From Acanthosoma haemorrhoidale (Eukaryota; Arthropoda; Insecta; Hemiptera; Acanthosomatidae), in contig OV884009.1 of NCBI GenBank assembly GCA_930367205.1, positions 85,271,189-85,335,188 of the forward strand: a stretch of 64,000 nt of DNA, given 5' to 3'. Both the position numbers and the translations under genes were made by a program. Shown here piece after piece: positions 1-10,600 of this stretch. The notes beneath the pieces are model-generated. The model worked only from the letters and a program-made list of their open reading frames with translations, was not told the DNA's origin and searched no databases. Numbering within the stretch: position 1 is the first letter of the stretch; the number at the start of each line of letters is the position of its first letter.

Positions 1-779
1 CCGAAGCTGTGTATAGGAATCCCAAACTTACAAACTGGGAAACCTATTATACACAGCTTGAGGAGGAGGTCAAATGCTGTCCTAGAGTGGTGAGTAGCAA
101 CTGGCATTTGGAACATTTAAACTCAACATTGACTGAGGCAATGATTAAGTCATACACTGATAATAACACTATATGTAATGTTAGATCCAACAGGAACTGT
201 CCCTGGTGGAACAATGAACTTGGCAAGTTAAGAGCTCTTACACGTAAACTCTTTAATGCGGCCAAAAGATCAGGCAGATGGGACACTTATAAACGTGCAC
301 TCACTGATTATAACAAAGAAGTCAGAAAGGCTAAAAGAAGGGCGTGGAAGAAATTTTGTAGCGAAATAAACGATACAACCTCCATGTTTAGAGTAAACAG
401 GATCTTATCCAAGCAGTCTGACAGGGGAGTACTGGGCTCCGTCAGGGTGGGAGGGGGCTACACGGATTCTGAGGAGGGAACCCTCGGTGCCCTGGCGCGC
501 GCGCATTTTCCTGGCTGCGGACTGATGGATACGATTAATAATGACCCTACTAACTGTGAACACACTAGTTGCAAGGGTAACTGGGCAGAAGCAAATAAAA
601 TTGTCAATTCTGCAAGAATGGAGTGGGCAATTCACTCTTTTGCTCCCTTCAAATCACCTGGTACTGATGAGATATTCCCAGCCTTGCTACAAAAAGGCCT
701 ACCAGTAATTAGGCCCCTTATACTTACCTTGTTAAGGGGAAGCTTGGCACTGAGCTATCTATATTCCAGTAAGCTGGAG
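1..779 (+). pseudogene. LOA-type non-LTR ORF2, linker and start of reverse transcriptase
   Basis: The frame is already open at the left edge, so the endonuclease domain lies outside the window. The visible part begins YRNP, a segment that in LOA elements follows the endonuclease. It is rich in Lys/Arg (PWWNNEL, then KAKRRAWKKFC) and runs into the RT entry motif (FKSPGTDEIFPALLQKGL). The protein copies element RNA into DNA at a nicked target. One extra base near 776-780 shifts the frame, and the RT core continues in another frame from 781. Apart from that shift I see no internal stop. Clade assignment to LOA rests on the RT and RNase H downstream and on the TAA-repeat tail; an I or R1 relative is the main alternative. 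Confidence 0.75.
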
Positions 780-780
780 G

Positions 781-1752
781 ATGGCAAAAGTGTGTTACAT
801 ACCAAAACCTGGGAAAGAGTCCTATGACGAACCCAAGTCTTACAGACCAATATGTCTGACATCATTTTTAATGAAGACCTTGGAAAAGGTCATAGACAGA
901 CATATTAGGGACGGAATACTGGTAGAACGACCGCTCCATAGCGCTCAATTCGCATACCAGGCAGGAAAATCCTGTGAAATTGCTCTCCACCACCTGGTTT
1001 ACAGGATTGAGAGATCCCTAGTTCATAAAGAAATAATGGCAGGCATCTTTATTGAAATAGAAGGTGCCTTTGATCGCACACCCTATAACACTATGGCATC
1101 AGCCTTAGAAAGAAAGGGGATTAGTTCCTTAGTCTCTAGCTGGATAAATACCATGCTAGTGAATAGGATTTTACAATCACAATTGGGACAAACCAAACTG
1201 TGGATGAAGCCAGTGGGAGGATGTCCACAGGGAGGGGTGTTATCTCCATTACTGTGGTGTTTGGTCGTTGACTCATTGTTAACAAACCTAAACTCTGCAG
1301 GGTTCTACGCACAGGGATATGCTGATGACATCGCTGTGCTCATAGGGGGCAAGTTCTCAGAAACCATTTCTGAGTTGCTTTCCGCATCGATGGATCTTTT
1401 GAGGGATTGGTGTGAAAAGAATGGTTTAGGAATCAATCCCCAGAAGATAAATCTCTGTATCTTCACTAAAAAAAGAAATGCTATAGTTAGACCACCCTAT
1501 ATAGGGGGGACACAGGTAAGCATTTGTAGTGAGGTAAAGCATCTAGGGGTTACTCTGGATAGTAAATTGGACTGGTCTAAACACATCAGGAATACTACTA
1601 TGAAGGCACTTCGATGCCTCTATGCATGTAAAAGGGCTGTGGGTAGGACCTGGGGACTACAACCCAGAATGTTATTCTGGCTATATACCGCAGCAGTGAG
1701 ACCAATGGTGCTCTATGCCTCTATGGTGTGGTGGCACAGAGGTAGTATTAGT
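781..1752 (+). pseudogene. LOA-type ORF2, reverse transcriptase core
   Basis: Continuation of the preceding frame after a one-base shift. RT blocks appear in order: IPKPGK and YRPICLTSF, a variant of the usual palm-A block (IEIEGAFDRTPYN), the GCPQGGVLSPLLW block, the catalytic GYADDIAVL (two Asp), and the thumb VKHLGVTLD. GCPQGGVLSPLLW followed by GYADD is typical of LOA relatives. The frame is open to 1752, where a reverse Jockey-A copy interrupts it. The same reading phase resumes at 3041 on the other side of the insertion, so the insertion is later than most decay of this copy. Confidence 0.85.
1741..1752. repeat. 12-bp target-site duplication, left copy
   Basis: GGTAGTATTAGT occurs here and again exactly at 3029-3040, flanking the reverse Jockey-A insertion. 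A 12-bp duplication fits target-primed reverse transcription by an APE-type non-LTR element. Confidence 0.93.
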
Positions 1753-3028
1753 TAGTTAAATTCCTTTATTGTGCTAAAATTACAATCTGCCTTTTATAAG
1801 GCAATAAGTAATTAAGATAAATGCTCTCATTCATACCATATTTACAGTTCATCATTCACTCGCTCATTCATACAATATTTACAGACAGCCCAGAGACCCC
1901 CCAAATCCACCGCGAAGAGAAAGCGGAGTCTTGGGAAGTCCCCCACGCTCCTCCGTCAGCCGCGTCACCGGATACTAGCCAGTGGAGGCTGACCAAGAGC
2001 GCGAGAGCCACAGACGCTCAGGACATGATTGGAGAAACTGGCCATTGCCAGGACTCCCACTGTCACGCGTTTATAGCAGGTCACGAGGCCACTGCCGTTT
2101 CAGTCTCCGAGGAGGATTATAGGGATGAGTGGCGCAGTGGAATGACTGTGCTACAGGATTAGGGTGGTTGGAAAGGCTACTGTGGAATTTCATAAACTTG
2201 GAAGGGATGAGTTCTTGAATGAAGGGTATGTTAAGGTCGTTATGAAGGGTTTTGTTGCTGACATAATAAGGGGCATTTACTATTGTTCTCAGGACTTTTG
2301 ATTGAAAGGATTGGATACGCTTGATGTTCGACTTTTTTGCTGTCCCCCATAGCTCTATTCCGTATGTCCAGATTGGTTTAAGTATAACTTTGTAGATTAG
2401 TAGTTTATTTTCTATTGAGAGATGGGATGTCCTTTGAAGTAGTCTGTACAGTTGTCCAAAGCGTCTGTTTAGTTCTTGTCTTTTTAGTCTCGTATGTGGG
2501 TTCCAGGTCAGTCGTTTGTCAAGATGGAAGCCTAAGTACCGTACTGTCTCGGATACAAGGAGAGGAATAGAATTAAAATAAACTAGTGGACAAGACTTGC
2601 GACAAAGGGTGAAGGTAATGTGGGAGCATTTTGCTTCATTAACTTTGATCCACCATTGATTGCACCAATACTCGATCTCGTCAAGGTGTTTTTGAAGGTT
2701 ATGGGATGCTATGTCGGGGTCTGGGTGGGATGACAAGACTGCAGTGTCATCTGCAAATGTGGCCAAGAAGGTATTGGGAGTAGAGGGGACATCAGCGGTG
2801 TATAGGTTATAGAGGATGGGGCCCAGGACACTGCCCTGTGGAACTCCTGCACTTATGGGATAGTAGTTAGAGTATTCTAAACCACAGCGGACTTGGAAGA
2901 AGCGGTTTGAAAGGTAGGACTGTAGGATTAGGAAAAGGGTCTGTGGTAAATATCTTTTGAGCTTGTAGAGCAAACCTGCGTGCCAAACCCTGTCAAAAGC
3001 TTGAGCTATATCGAGAAAGGCAGCAGTA
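1753..3028 (-). mobile_element. Jockey-A copy 1, 5'-truncated, inserted in the LOA element
   Basis: A reverse-strand Jockey-clade copy keeping the last part of ORF2 and the 3' UTR. Its 3' end is at the left: read in reverse the UTR carries the segment AAAAGGCAGATTGTAATTTT, then CAATAAA and a short tail. The same UTR occurs at 45664-46002, at 19325-19480 and, more diverged, near 7158-7225. Identical 12-bp repeats flank it. The 5' truncation at 3028 is usual for LINE-like insertions. It is clearly younger than the LOA host copy. Confidence 0.92.
2071..3028 (-). pseudogene. Jockey-A ORF2, C-terminal half of reverse transcriptase
   Basis: An open reverse-strand frame of about 319 codons truncated at its 5' end. 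It starts inside RT palm block A (DIAQAFDRVWHAG), then shows the GVPQGSVLGPILYNLYTAD block, the catalytic FADDTAVLS, a thumb region (VRYLGFHLDKRLTW), and the Jockey C-terminal region (YKVILKPIWTYGIELWG). It ends with QWPRDLL and a stop at 2071-2073. The copy at 44711-45663 matches closely and ends on the same residues. With endonuclease and RT fingers missing it cannot be autonomous. The frame has no internal stop, so the insertion is fairly recent. Confidence 0.9.
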
Positions 3029-3040
3029 GGTAGTATTAGT
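3029..3040. repeat. 12-bp target-site duplication, right copy
   Basis: Exact repeat of 1741-1752 on the far side of Jockey-A copy 1. The LOA reading frame continues directly from here. Confidence 0.93.
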
Positions 3041-4162
3041 AAAAATAGAACTTTGCTTGGCAAATTACAGAGGCTTTCATCTCTCATGATTACTGGTGCC
3101 ATGAGTACAACTCCTACTGCTGCAATGGAAGTCTCATTGAACTTGCATCCAATGCACATAGAAGTAGAAGCGCAAGCCTTGAACGTGGCTTACAGACTTG
3201 CGAAATCAGGTACAAGATCCAAAGTCATGACTCACATGGGACATGGGAACTTGTTCAGAAGAATTGATGAGGACGAGGTGCTGTCAATACACTCTGACCT
3301 ACAAGTTAAGAAACACACAGACGTTTTATACTGTGCGGAAAACACAAAGACCAAACCACATAAACTGTGTAATGGGATTAACTGCTATACAGACGGCTCA
3401 CTAACAGAAAACGGATCAGGGGCCGGCATATGGAGGAAAGATAAACCAGAATCTGGGATTTCTATTCCTTTAGGTAGACACACCTCGGTCTTTCAGGCCG
3501 AAGTGATGGCGATAAATGTCTGTGCCCAAACCTTAATTGGGGAGGGTGTAAGAAACAGACTGATCACAATTTTCACGGATAGCCAGGCAGCCATTGGCAC
3601 CCTGAGAAGCTATACGACCAGATCTTATCTGGTTGAGGAGTGTAAAAACAACCTGAACACACTCTCGCTAGCCAATAAGGTTAGAATCGACTGGGTGCCA
3701 GGACATACAGGCATCACAGGCAATGAGAAGGCAGATGGCCTTGCAAGGGGGGGCTCAGAACAGACACCTCTTGCACCTGAACCCATATGTGGTATCAGCC
3801 TCAGCTACGCTAAAAGGCGTATAAAATTAGCTTTAGAGGACAAGGCAAGACTCTCTTGGAGAGAAACTAAGAAACAGGAACACTCGAAACTGTTTCTTGA
3901 TGGACCCTGTAAGAGAAGAAGCTCAGCACTTCTATCAATGGACAGGTGGATACACAAAAGTGTGACAGGACTCTATACAGGTTACTGTCGGTTAAATAAA
4001 CACCTCTTTAATTTGGGGATAGTGGGATCACCAATCTGCAGATTCTGCAAGAAAGAGGGAGAAACGGCACGTCATATAATATCTGACTGTGATAACTTAG
4101 CTAGAAGGCGATACTTTCATTTTGGTAGTGATCGCATTGTAGACCCAAACTATGTGAACTGA
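3041..4162 (+). pseudogene. LOA-type ORF2, C-terminal RNase H and Cys-His region
   Basis: Same phase as the RT core left of the insertion. After a short linker (LQRLSSLMITGAM, a conserved post-RT block) comes a complete RNase H domain with its acidic residues visible: YTDGS, VFQAEVMAI, FTDSQAA and GNEKADGLA. RNase H removes template RNA from the hybrid made during target-primed reverse transcription. A C-terminal zinc-knuckle-like motif follows (CRFCKKEGETARHIISDC). Among APE-type elements a C-terminal RNase H is found in LOA, I and some R1 relatives. The frame ends at a natural stop at about 4160-4162. No stop interrupts the domain, so only the frameshift near 780 and the insertion disable this copy within the window. 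Confidence 0.9.
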
Positions 4163-4304
4163 TCGATCCATTCAGTATCCTCAGATTTGCAAAGGCCGTG
4201 GGCCTGTCACATATTTAGAACAGAGACATGGACGGCGCACAATAGGTCTCAGTGAGGCCGCGGTGCACAAATGCCGGAACAAATAATAATAATAATAATA
4301 ATAG
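4163..4304 (+). other. LOA element 3' UTR with TAA-repeat tail
   Basis: About 120 bases of GC-richer UTR end in seven or so TAA/AAT units at about 4284-4303, after which the composition becomes AT-rich. I and LOA elements typically end in TAA repeats instead of poly(A), so I take 4304 as the 3' boundary. No right-hand TSD can be tested because the 5' end is off the window. Confidence 0.75.
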
Positions 4305-4617
4305 CCTAGGTGACAGTTCACTGGCGAAGTCCAAGTACTTTCATGAAGCCCCCTCAAGCTCCCGATTCCCAATCCAAATAGTGTCAAATGTCCCTCTGTG
4401 ACTCCTCTGGTGCTTCCTCCTCAGAGGTATTCCCAGTTTCAAACTGATCATCAGCTAAACTCATAATTTGTGTCTACCGACACTTTTTTTTGTGTCGAGG
4501 ATCGACCACTTCAACATCTCCCTTATCCTATAGTTTTTGCGACCCCTCACCTAATCGTAATGATTTTTATTTAAAAAATATATCTACCTATTTATAGATC
4601 TTATAACCTCTTTATTG

Positions 4618-4662
4618 AGAGCACGCACTAAGGCTACTGGCCTTGACGGAATTCCTGAAATT
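4618..4662 (+). pseudogene. Possible minimal RT fossil (block with GLDGIPE)
   Basis: Fifteen codons read RARTKATGLDGIPEI, which resembles the K-A-x-G-x-D-G-I-P motif at the start of non-LTR reverse transcriptases. Nothing adjacent extends the match, so it could be chance. Confidence 0.3.
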
Positions 4663-5887
4663 GATAAGTCAATAGATTAGAAGATACGGTATGAATGGCT
4701 TAGGGATGCTGGCTCTCAGTATTAAGGATTAGCGTTTCGGAGATATCTGTAAATTCTTCAATTATTGTTCCTCTAAAGTTGGTGTGTACATAGTTATGAC
4801 TGTTATATCACCCCGTTAGGTTACCCGGCAGCGGGTAAAATGAGGATCATTTGTTTCTATTGGTTATTCTTATCGTAGATATATTGCATGTAGAAAAGGT
4901 GTATTTTTAATTTCTATTGCTTGGAGATGTGTGACTGAGTAGATTTTTTCAGAATGGACTGAAGGATTTGCTGCAATAGCAATAAACTCCTCTATTATTG
5001 TGTATTGGTCTGTCAAGGCTACAAATATTAAATTTTCCAGTCAAAATCTATTTAGCGGCTTCAGGTGCGTTTCTTACAGGCACATATAAAAAAGTTTTCT
5101 TCCTGTATTAGTCGTTTAAGATCGTTAAATTGCGTTCTTATGGCGTTACAGTTTCATTTAATAACATAAATGGGTGATTATTGGAGTATTTATAGATATA
5201 TTTAATATTTTACTTTAGATGGAGCTACATTTAGTTTTATTTACTGAATTTTCTTTTTCCTTTCATTTTTTTTTTTTACCTTCATACGACATTAGGTTCT
5301 TGTAAGAAAATGTACAAAACAAAATCCACTTTAGGCGTATCGTATTCCATTGCAACTGTGCTGAATTGTATATAATTTACTAAGTTTTACAATCTGATTA
5401 ATAATAATCATAATGCTTTATACAGTACAAGTGGTGGAAATCAACCTCAAGGCTTTACTGCCTAAATAGAGCCAGGAACAGTGACCACGCCCACTGACAG
5501 GATGAGCCACGCCTACCACACCCTCCACCCCTTATCACTGTTCATTTTCATCCCAACCTTTTCTCGCTACTTCTGTTTGCCACACCCCAATCTTGTGTTC
5601 TCTTGTTTTTTTGAGTATTCGTATAGTTATATTTCAACCTTCCAGTTGTTCCGTTATGTCCGTAATAGATAGCGTCCATTTAAAATCCGAAAAATGTTAA
5701 GATTAATACGTTCACAAGGGTCATTGATGCAAGCTTAAACCTAATTATATATTCATTATTTACGCTAATGCAATACCCTCAGGATTTGAAAGAGAAATCA
5801 TATTTGTTAGTAGTTGAAATCCCTGTAATTCAAATATTCTGATTATTCAACTAGAGCGTAATAGCGTGGCGTTTGCGGCTAACTTAG

Positions 5888-5945
5888 GTAAATATATAAA
5901 AGGATACATTTATCCGTATAAAAGATACATCCTTTATATATTACC
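5888..5945. repeat. Imperfect inverted repeat
   Basis: A TAAATATATAAAAGGATAC-like arm is answered about 25 bases later by CATCCTTTATATATTA. The RNA could form a hairpin of about 15 bp. There are no transposon-type flanking repeats. Confidence 0.45.
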
Positions 5946-6322
5946 TTACAGTTTTATGTATTCGGATACAGTCGTATATCAGATATATTAGTGTATCGAT
6001 GCGCAAGTAAGTATCCGTCTATTTAAATAAAAACCCTCAATTCGCTAAACGTAGCATTTTGGCATAGCCTTATGGGGAAAGAATTGATAAATATAAGATG
6101 ATTAAATGAATAGAATGTTTTTGTGAATTAATTTTCCTTTTTCTCGTTTTGTTTGAACTCAAGCTCTGGTCAGTTTTGAAAAGGGATTTGTTTATATAAG
6201 AGGGAGCCTTACTGGTGACGCGCTACAATTATGTATGTACAAATACTTTTTATCAATCAAAGACTTAAAATTACATTTAGTGAATCACTTTAAAGACAGT
6301 CGGATAACAGTACACCTAAAAT

Positions 6323-7133
6323 ATGAAATCTCTCAGATTAATATGTACAGAACAGCCAATTGATTTTATTAACAGAACTACCCCACATCAAATTCTAATC
6401 CAGAACCGTATAATTGACAGCTCTATCTATAATAAGGAACAAGAAATCTTATCACTAAAGGCACACATTTCAGAGCACGTCAGAGTACGATCAAGACTTA
6501 ACGACACATTAAACCATATTACTATTAAAGACTTGATACAGTTCAAAGACATTTTGTACAATAACTGCAGGATTATAATGAAAAACTTATGACCTTATAA
6601 CACGAAAAGAGGTCAACAGGAATACCAACCTAGACAAAATAATATAACTATAAGAGAAACGACTATAATACTCCACATTTTCAACCCCGAAAGTACCAAA
6701 ATCATAATAGACATAATTTTCAACAAAATAATGACTTTCAACATCATAATAACTATCAGTAACATTACGAACCTCGGTAGAACTTTAGAAACAATCAACA
6801 ACGGTCTAACTTTCAAAGATTGAGATCTTTTCTCCTTGAGATCTCTTCCTGGGAAACACCTTTCCCATCAATCTGCATTTCCAAAATACCGTGTCAATGC
6901 GAACTCCAATCGCTACTCCTAACAGCGAAGTACATCAGTTAGAAAATGAACTTCACCCGCTAAAACAAGGGAACGAAGCATTGAAAAAGAGACTTACAGA
7001 CTTGGAGAACCAATTTGAACATTATTTAGGACTAAGGGAACCACAACCTGCCCCCAACATCAATAAAAGAAGTAAAACAAACTCCATCATTTACGGAATT
7101 AATTGGAGACAATTGCCTTATAGACACAGGATT
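6323..7133 (+). pseudogene. Gypsy-A copy 1: gag, Asn/Gln-rich nucleocapsid region, start of protease
   Basis: An 89-codon open piece (6323-6589) matches by eye the gag-like text at about 58500-58800, notably ETPLHFIDR there against QPIDFINR here. Next come broken frames rich in Asn, Gln and His with no zinc knuckle, then the protease active-site segment (NCLIDTG) ending at 7133, where another element inserts. Gag would form the particle and protease would mature it. Multiple stops and frameshifts show an old copy. The lineage looks like the gypsy/17.6 branch that lacks a CCHC knuckle; that is an inference from gag composition. Confidence 0.65.
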
Positions 7134-7873
7134 GATTAACAACAACTTTATTATAATAATATTACAACCTGCCTGATTGGGCTATAAGTAATTGTGATAA
7201 ATTACCTCATTCATACCAATTTACTGGTGCTACTCCTGATGTGAAGAGGAAAATAAGAGAGTGTCATAGACATTTTGATGTCACATATTTTGCATTTCGT
7301 GGAAGATTTTTTTGGTTGAGAGTGACAACGCCGTTGAAGAAATGAGAAGTAAAATGGAAGATTTACCATTTAATGGAAAAGTTGAAGAGAAAATATGTAA
7401 TATGGTTTACTTTAATAATTCGACGAATTTTGATATGAAGGCCAAGTAGTGTTTGATATTATAAATAGAAAATTTTTCAAATTTGGACACGGTTACTTGA
7501 GTTATGATGAATCGTTGATGTATTCTACGATTACTGGAGCGCGTCAAAGTAAATATCAGATGATGATGCACTCGTTAATTTACACCAGCATGTGGAGCCT
7601 GATGATGATATGGAGCATGAAGATCCAGTGATGATTATTATAATCCACGCTCACCAGATTACTTGCCAGGTGAAAATCCTACTACTTCATTGTGAAAGTC
7701 TTATTGACGAAAATCCTCCACTACAGATTGATACTTTATAAAGGCCTATATCAGCAGTCGTTAAGGCTGGAAAACTTCATATAAACATTATAGAGATCTA
7801 AGAGAACTTTTAGAGGAAAAGAAGAGTCTGAGCTCAGAACGAATCGTGGCTATTCGTGAAAAGACACAGGATT
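7122..7873 (-). mobile_element. 728-bp chimeric insertion with 12-bp TSD; Jockey-A tail joined to unknown sequence
   Basis: AGACACAGGATT occurs at 7122-7133 and again at 7862-7873; between them, 7134-7861 interrupts the Gypsy-A protease. Read in reverse, the left end is a Jockey-A 3' terminus: a diverged version of the UTR segment with TTACTTATAGC and CAGGTTGTAAT, then AATAAA and a TTG-repeat tail, as in the copies at 45986-46000 and 19325-19335. The remaining ~636 bases (7226-7861) match no other Jockey-A UTR here. On the plus strand they contain frame pieces such as VFDIINRKFFKFGHGYLSYD that I cannot place. A template-switch chimera is the simplest reading. Confidence 0.75.
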
Positions 7874-9250
7874 AGAAATTAATTATATCCACCCATGTTC
7901 CTTACCCGTAGTAACTGAAATTAAGTCGGAAGATTTCTTAGTGGTAACACCAGCTGGTAGTGAAAAAGGGAACGGTTCAGTCATTCTAAATTTGGCTCCA
8001 AGACTGGGGTTCACCCGTTCTATTAGTCAGGTATAAGATATACAAATTTAGTAATAAGTATGAACTTTTATTAGGGATGGAAACCATGCAAGCCCTAGAA
8101 ACGGAAATTAAATTAGGAACAAACAACGAATAAAGTAATCGTCATATTTAATGATGGCAGAATAAAATATAACGAATTATACCTAATAAAAAATGAAAAA
8201 GAACTCTGAACTCTTGTAAGACACCAACATACGAGTATAACTAAGGAAAATAAAACAAAATCATTTTATGTATTATTAAAATATCCAACCATTGTAAAGT
8301 CCGACGATGAAAAATTAAAAAAGACTAATTTTTCTAATCTAACAAACGAATAGGCTCAAAATGGAGAAACCAATATTAACAAGGAACTATCGATATCCAA
8401 AGCACCAAAGCAAAGTACAACATGCAATAACTACACTATTAAAAAATAGATTAATACGTGAAAACAACTCCCCATATAATTCTCCTATCTGGATTGTGCC
8501 AAAACAAATAGCTGCGGGGAAAAGAAAATTCAGAATGGTTATTGAATGCAGAAACCATTATTGATAAATTTCCTCTGCCAAACATGGAAGAACTATTAAA
8601 TCAATTACATTGTTCAAAATAGTTTACAACAATAGATTTAACCTCAGGTTCTTATCAAATTGAGATGAATATAGAATTAATCGAAAAAACTGTATCTTCA
8701 ACAGACTCGGGACATTATGGATTTATCCACATTCCGTTCGTTCGGATTGTGCAATGCTCCACCGACCTTCCAAAGAGCAATGAACGCAATGTCATCTAAT
8801 ACGCCACATGCTCTCGTATATATGGATGACATCATTTGTTCTCCAGTCATTGGCGACCATTTAAAACACATTGAAGAAGTACTCCAAAAAAAATCCACAT
8901 TCAGGTCGACAAACCCGAATTTATTAAAACAGAACTACTTTTTTTTGGACATATTTTAATGGCTAACGGTATTAAGACAAATCCTGATAGGATACCCTTA
9001 CTTCACTGAACCTGTGATTCTCACTACTGACGCAAGAAATATAGCAAGTTGGAGTGCTGCTTTCCCAACTTATAGAAGGGAGGTATCATCCCATTGCCTT
9101 TGTCTCATAAACACTTTCCCAAATAGAACAAGATTATTCAACAATTGAAAAAGAACTACGGGGAATTGTTTTAAACAGTTTAAGCTTTATTTTTATTAGA
9201 ATAAATTTACACTACAAACGGACCATAAACCACTATAATGGGCCGTTAAA
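7874..9250 (+). pseudogene. Gypsy-A copy 1: protease end, reverse transcriptase, RNase H remnants
   Basis: The protease resumes with the INYIHP-like segment, equivalent to 59295-59330. RT fingers appear at 8361-8564 (ILTRNYRYP, then NSPYNSPIWIVPK), palm A as TTIDLTSG near 8630, then FGLCNAPPTFQRAM and the catalytic YMDDII at 8735-8840. RNase H remnants follow (ILTTDARN near 9020, LQTDHKPL near 9220). Integrase is absent: the sequence breaks off near 9250, where a Jockey-B ORF1 begins. Many stops and deletions, so this is an old non-functional Ty3/Gypsy pol. Confidence 0.82.
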
Positions 9251-9273
9251 AGGTAACCTTTTTATTTTAACTA

Positions 9274-10520
9274 GTGCCAGTGTTTTTTGTGCAACGAAAA
9301 AGGAAGAAGTTTCCAAGAAGTGGTGACGGCGATAGAGGTCGAGACCTCGAGGAAGGGACCAGCGTCTACATCTTCAGCTGGGGACAGAGAAGAGGGCTTT
9401 GTTGCACCCAAAAACCCTGCCAAGGCCAAGATGCCGGCAAAAAAATCCCATACACCGGTAGGGAACAAATACGAGGCGCTCGCAAGCGAGTCGCCAGAAA
9501 GCCCTCATCCAGCACTGACAGTTACAAAGAAGCCACCGCCGATAGTTGTCTCTGGAGAGACAATTACTAACCTATCCCAGCTGTTCAGAGAAGCGACAAT
9601 AAACAAATACGCCCTCAGGAAGACGAAGGAAGGCGTCGCCATATACACCGAGCTGGAGGAAGAGAGGATTAAAATCCTAGACCTACTCCAGCAGTCAGGA
9701 AGACAATACCACTCCTTTGCTGGGGACCACCCATAATTAATGAGTACCTTATCCTTAGGTTAGAGGGCATAGAGGAGGACATTAATGAAATAAACGCCGC
9801 AATCGCAACAGCTGAGCCCGATGCCTAGACATACGAAGACTGAGGAAGAAGGACTCCAGCGGGCAGAAAATAGATACATCTGCTGTCCTAGTGACAACAA
9901 AACCCTCCGTGACCCTCAACGCATTAAAAAAGTTGAGGGTCATAAATCATGTGATTATTAAAATAGTCACATACAAAGAGCAGCGGGGAGTCTCGCAGTG
10001 TTACAATTGTTGGGAGTTCGGGCATACCCGAAAACACTGCGGAAGAATACCACTCTGTGTGAGGTGCGGAGGACCTCCCGAAGCAGGCCAATGCCCCAGG
10101 ACGGAAGCCACCCCCATCAAGTGCTGCAATGGTGGAGAGCCTCTCCCAGCCTCATACCGAGGCCGCCAAAAAAGAAAGGAGCTATTGGCCCGACCTAGGC
10201 CGAGCGCTCAGGCAGCAGCATCAACAACACCCGAAGAGGAGAAAGCAAGGACCGCCAAGACCTGCAGCCCCACCAACCACCAATGCCTGGGAGCACCCAC
10301 TCTACCCCAAGCCGGACCGTACTACAGACACCATATCGGTCAGGACCAAGGGATAGACCGATGTTGGACCAACAACAACGAGCTACGCGAGGCCACTAGA
10401 CCCTCGCCTAACGTTTCTAACCACCGACCAGCGCGTAGACCTGGACTGCAGACCGAGGTGGGTGACTGCCCTAGTGGCCCTTTGCAGCCAGATGTTTGCT
10501 GCCTTCATGACAAACTAACA
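9274..10520 (+). pseudogene. Jockey-B copy 1, ORF1 (gag-like RNA-binding protein)
   Basis: Frames shift between 9287-9736, about 9750-9890 and 9891-10526. The N-terminal part has the KYEALASE and PPPIVVSGETITNLSQLF segments common in Jockey ORF1. The C-terminal part carries CCHC knuckles (CYNCWEFGHTRKHC, CVRCGGPPEAGQC), then a Pro-rich stretch and a terminal block (LTFLTTDQR-like) shared with 54640-54750 and 57720-57860. ORF1 proteins of this clade coat element RNA and take it to the nucleus. Several frameshifts and a stop at about 9736 disable it. It starts right after the truncated Gypsy-A. Confidence 0.8.
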
Positions 10521-10600
10521 TGGTGAATCACCTTATTCTTAACTTTAATAGAGATGGACTAATGACCAAGATAAACGAGGTAGAAGTTGTTAATACTCGT
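10520..10600 (+). pseudogene. Jockey-B copy 1, first codons of ORF2
   Basis: An ATG two bases from the ORF1 end starts MVNHLILNFNRDGL, followed by KINEVEV, the same start as the endonuclease ORF at 54752 and 57860. Similarity stops near 10590. The copy has therefore lost endonuclease and RT. Confidence 0.75.

Larger units (their letters stand above)
4305..6322. other. AT-rich non-coding stretch
   Basis: No convincing gene. It holds a tiny RT-like fossil (4618-4662), homopolymer runs, and a short inverted repeat near 5888-5945. A GC-richer patch at 5480-5540 is not assignable. Confidence 0.5.

Noticed and set aside
4484..4505. CGACAC and GTGTCG around a T run
   Set aside because: Six-base stems around a homopolymer are expected by chance here.
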